DNA from: Halomonas colorata
GTDB taxonomy: Bacteria; Pseudomonadota; Gammaproteobacteria; Pseudomonadales; Halomonadaceae
NCBI RefSeq assembly: GCF_014897985.1
Contig: NZ_JABUZA010000012.1
Coordinates: 33,608 to 97,607 of the forward strand
Length of the DNA stretch: 64,000 nucleotides
Direction of reading: 5' to 3'
Positions 59,450 through 64,000 of this stretch are shown here, piece by piece (the first letter of the stretch is position 1; every line of letters starts with the position of its first letter). The position numbers and the translations under genes were made by a program. The notes beneath the pieces were generated by a model. It saw only the letters and a program-made list of their open reading frames with translations, searched no databases and was not told the DNA's origin.

Positions 59450-60879
59450 TGGCAAAAAAATCCTCCTCAACGGCAGAGCAGAAGGGCTTCGATGCGATTG
59501 GTCGGTTTTCTGAAAAAGGCCAAAAGCCGTTTCGTCCTTTTATGGACCGACTGTTTGCCAAGCGCGTCACCTCAGCGCATTTGAATCGCGACTGGGCCAG
59601 TGATACGGATTGGGCGCGTATGCAGCAAGAGCCCATTCGTGCGCGGCTTTTTCTCTACACCGTCTTGTTTACCCTTATCGCACTGTTGGTATGGGCCTAC
59701 TTCGCCTCTATAGATGAAGTAACGCGTGGCGCGGGCCGCGTTATACCGGCTAGTCAATTACAGCGTGTTCAATCGTTTGATGGCGGTGTCGTTGAACAAA
59801 TTATGGTGAGAGAAGGGCAAATGGTGAGTGCGGGCGAAGTGTTGATGCAAATCGACCCGACCCGGTTTGTTTCTGATTTTCGTGAGAATCGCGCGCAACG
59901 TTTTGCTCTACAGGCGCGTGCTGAACGGCTACGTGCGCTGGCTACTGATACACCGTTCGAACCTTCGGAAGAGTTGCGCCAGGAAGTACCGGATATTGTC
60001 ATGCAGGAGCGAGAGGCCTACGAAAGCCGGCGTGAGGAGCTGCGCGAACAGGGCAACGTCCTTGGTGATCGTATTCGCCAACGCGAAGAAGAGCTGCGTG
60101 AAGCGGTGGCGCGTCGTGATACCGCGCAGCGAGAAGTCAATATGGCAAGCCAGGAGCTTAATCTGACGCGCCCTTTGCTAGCGTCAGGCGCTGTTTCTGA
60201 AGTTGAAATCCTTCGCCTGCAGCGTCAGGTGTCTGCCGCGACCGGCGAACGGAACCAAGCTGATGCAGCAGTTGCTCGTTTAACCGCGGCCGTAGAAGAA
60301 GCTGAGACACAGCTACGCGAGCTAAGCGCAGAGCGCAGAAGCGAGTGGCGTAACGATCTTGCCCAAGCGATAGGTGATCTGAATGCGTTGCAGCAATCAG
60401 GAACAGGGCTGCAAGACCGGGTAAGGTTAACTGAAATACGCTCGCCGGTTGATGGCGTGGTTCAGCGTATTCATATCAACACTATTGGTGGTGTGGCACA
60501 GCCTGGCCAAGAAGTTGTTGAGATTGTGCCAAGTGACGACCAGCTATTGGTAGAGGCTAGAATTGCACCTCAAGATATCGCGTTTTTGCATCCCGGACAG
60601 CCAGCTACTATCAAGTTAACGGCTTACGATTACGCCATTTATGGCGGCTTACAGGCTGAGCTGGAGCTGATAAGCGCAGATACCATCACCGATGATGATA
60701 ACAACACCTTTTATCTTGTTCGGGTACGCAGCTTAGAAAATGAAAGCGTTGCTGATCGGCTTCAGGTTATTCCAGGTATGACAGCACAAGTCGATATCGT
60801 GACCGGAAAAAGAACGGTAATGCAGTTTATGCTTAAGCCTGTATTAAGGGCGTGGCGTGATTCAATGGGGGAACGCTAA
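59449..60879 (+). CDS. HlyD-family membrane fusion protein (LapC-like)
   Basis: A 476-residue periplasmic adaptor. One membrane helix (about 65-87, LFLYTVLFTLIALLVWAYFA) is followed by a lipoyl half (RVIPASQLQRVQSFDGGVVE, IMVREGQMVSAGEVLMQID), a long coiled coil (about 140-310), and the second lipoyl half with IRSPVDGVVQRIHINTIGGV. It joins the ABC transporter to the TolC channel. It overlaps both neighbours as TAATG. Confidence 0.94.
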   Translation: MAKKSSSTAEQKGFDAIGRFSEKGQKPFRPFMDRLFAKRVTSAHLNRDWASDTDWARMQQEPIRARLFLYTVLFTLIALLVWAYFASIDEVTRGAGRVIPASQLQRVQSFDGGVVEQIMVREGQMVSAGEVLMQIDPTRFVSDFRENRAQRFALQARAERLRALATDTPFEPSEELRQEVPDIVMQEREAYESRREELREQGNVLGDRIRQREEELREAVARRDTAQREVNMASQELNLTRPLLASGAVSEVEILRLQRQVSAATGERNQADAAVARLTAAVEEAETQLRELSAERRSEWRNDLAQAIGDLNALQQSGTGLQDRVRLTEIRSPVDGVVQRIHINTIGGVAQPGQEVVEIVPSDDQLLVEARIAPQDIAFLHPGQPATIKLTAYDYAIYGGLQAELELISADTITDDDNNTFYLVRVRSLENESVADRLQVIPGMTAQVDIVTGKRTVMQFMLKPVLRAWRDSMGER

Positions 60880-61505
60880 TGACAAATTGGTTTGTGACAA
60901 CAAATGGCGACCTAAAATCGCGTTGGGAGGCAGCATTTCCGGATGCGCAGTCAGCACAAGAGCACAATATTGAGAGCCAGATAAAACCGGGCGATCTTAT
61001 TTGGCTGGTAACCACTGTAGAGACTTGGCCAGCGTTGGCCCGGCGCTTGGTTGCTGCCAATGTCACGGTGGTTATTTTAAGTTATATGCCTAATGATCGT
61101 GAAGCGCTAAAGGCACTGGATCAGGGGGCAAGAGGCTATGTGCATACGCTTGCGGCAGTCGACGTATTAAAGCAAGTGGCTCTGGTGGTAGCGAACCAAG
61201 GCGTATGGGTAGGACAGGAGCTGCTTTCTAAAGTATTAGGCGGGTCTTTTAAAGCGCTACAGCAGCGAACAGAGCAAAATGCGCGGCCTGCCGCTGAGTG
61301 CCTGAGCCTTCTCACTGAACGTGAGCAGAGTGTTGCGATTGCCGTAACGTCTGGCGCTGCCAACAAGGAAGTCGCTCGGCAACTGGACATTACTGAACGG
61401 ACGGTCAAAGCTCACCTGAGTGCCATCTTTAAAAAGCTTGGCGTACGTGATCGCTTGCAACTCATTTTGAAACTTGCGAACAACGATTATCGCGTTAACT
61501 CTTAA
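60879..61505 (+). CDS. LuxR-family regulator with a pseudo-receiver domain
   Basis: A 208-residue protein. The N-terminal half looks like a response-regulator receiver (ILSYMPNDREALKALDQGARGYVHT), but the phosphorylation Asp position (DLIWLVTT), the N-terminal acidic pair and the conserved Lys (GYVHT for GYLLK) are missing, so it is probably not phosphorylated. The C-terminal LuxR helix-turn-helix (about 145-200, LTEREQSVAIAVTSGAANKE, TERTVKAHLSAIFKKLGV) is intact. It is the last gene of the secretion operon (TAATG overlap) and directly precedes the adhesin, so it is a likely regulator of either; this is inferred. Confidence 0.88.
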   Translation: MTNWFVTTNGDLKSRWEAAFPDAQSAQEHNIESQIKPGDLIWLVTTVETWPALARRLVAANVTVVILSYMPNDREALKALDQGARGYVHTLAAVDVLKQVALVVANQGVWVGQELLSKVLGGSFKALQQRTEQNARPAAECLSLLTEREQSVAIAVTSGAANKEVARQLDITERTVKAHLSAIFKKLGVRDRLQLILKLANNDYRVNS

Positions 61506-61507
61506 TG

Positions 61508-61575
61508 TAAAAAAGGCTGTGCTTTATGACGTTCTATACGCATTTCTGTACGTATTAAAGCACTAAGCACAGCCT
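61508..61575 (-). terminator. minus-oriented terminator-like hairpin before the adhesin gene
   Basis: AGGCTGTGCTT (61514-61524) pairs with AAGCACAGCCT (61565-61575), with an inner ATACG/CGTAT. On the minus strand it is followed by TTTTTT (61508-61513 on plus are A); on the plus strand no T tract follows. It would thus stop leftward transcription entering the secretion operon. A role at the plus-strand 3' end of the LuxR gene cannot be excluded. Confidence 0.5.
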
Positions 61576-61754
61576 GGCCCTTCTCCTGCTAATCAATGAC
61601 CTGCCTGATACGATTTAATTTATATTCTGTCCAACGGTACAGTATTTTTTACTAGTCCTTATCCCTATTATGCGTTCATATGCCGTTCCTTTATCTAGCA
61701 CGCCTTCATGCAGCGCTAGTCAAGACGGCCTCTCTGTTTATCCAGGAGTAACAT
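61576..61754. promoter_or_regulatory. adhesin gene upstream region
   Basis: 179 nt with no gene. It should contain the adhesin promoter; no confident -35/-10 pair is visible. The ribosome-binding site AGGAG is at 61744-61748. Confidence 0.4.

Positions 61755-64000
<2,246 letters not shown>

Overview
The window looks like chromosome of a halophilic gammaproteobacterium of the Halomonas/Vreelandella type. This is inferred from gene content, not from a database search: a seven-gene Mrp Na+/H+ antiporter operon, the PHA regulator PhaR, quaternary-amine (choline/carnitine-type) genes, the prkA-yeaH-spoVR trio, a HiPIP, and a LapA-type giant adhesin with its type I secretion system. I see no insertion sequences, phage genes, CRISPR arrays or rRNA operons. 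The only decayed gene I recognise is a lipocalin remnant near 1.2 kb.

Layout. 0-9.7 kb: the 5' end of a tartrate/D-malate dehydrogenase divergent from its LysR regulator, a lipocalin remnant, yjbQ, a membrane protein fusing a metal-ligand-free phosphoesterase-like domain to a GT4 glycosyltransferase, a TVP38-family protein, then a gamma-butyrobetaine/carnitine cluster (binding protein, 2-oxoglutarate hydroxylase, divergent LysR) and an alanine-type Na+ symporter. 9.9-16.8 kb: azoR, an alkyltransferase-like protein, a GNAT/nitrilase fusion, an EamA transporter, fadH and threonine aldolase. 17.2-24 kb: prkA-yeaH-spoVR, HiPIP, a stand-alone Lrp-type ligand domain and a membrane-anchored nuclease. 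24.2-32.7 kb: three tRNA-Leu(CAG) genes, then the RNA and translation block rnr-rlmB-rpsF-rpsR-(membrane protein)-rplI and dnaB. 32.8-40.7 kb: a DCC-family protein, hemH and mrpABCDEFG. 41-55.4 kb: CRY-DASH, mltB, a retropepsin-like protease, rsmE, phaR, purD, a thioesterase with an orphan prkB, hinT, a Coq7-like protein lacking three of four glutamate ligands, a 52-residue DUF1328 protein, ettA, a short LOV photoreceptor, an MFS transporter, and a SelW-like/DMT pair. 55.6-64 kb: a LapE-LapB-LapC-like secretion system with a LuxR-type regulator, then the start of a giant adhesin that runs off the right edge.

How the parts work together. The right end is one functional unit. A TolC, ABC ATPase and HlyD export channel sits beside its likely substrate. 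The adhesin carries a LapA-like retention module with a TAAG cleavage motif at residues 108-111, then a 343-residue alternating Asp-Ala tract (residues 165-507), then near-identical 106-residue Ig-like repeats. Mrp, the quaternary-amine genes and the Na+ symporter fit life in salt. The CRY-DASH and the short LOV protein indicate blue-light responses.

Most worth a second look: the ligand-depleted Coq7-like protein, the poly-Asp-Ala adhesin tract, the pseudo-phosphoesterase/glycosyltransferase fusion, a branched RNA fold that appears to take in the mrpA ribosome-binding site, a three-way-junction element at 22971-23068, and the repeat/inverted-repeat region upstream of dnaB. All motif and fold statements are read by eye. 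Family names rest on recalled family patterns and no search was run.
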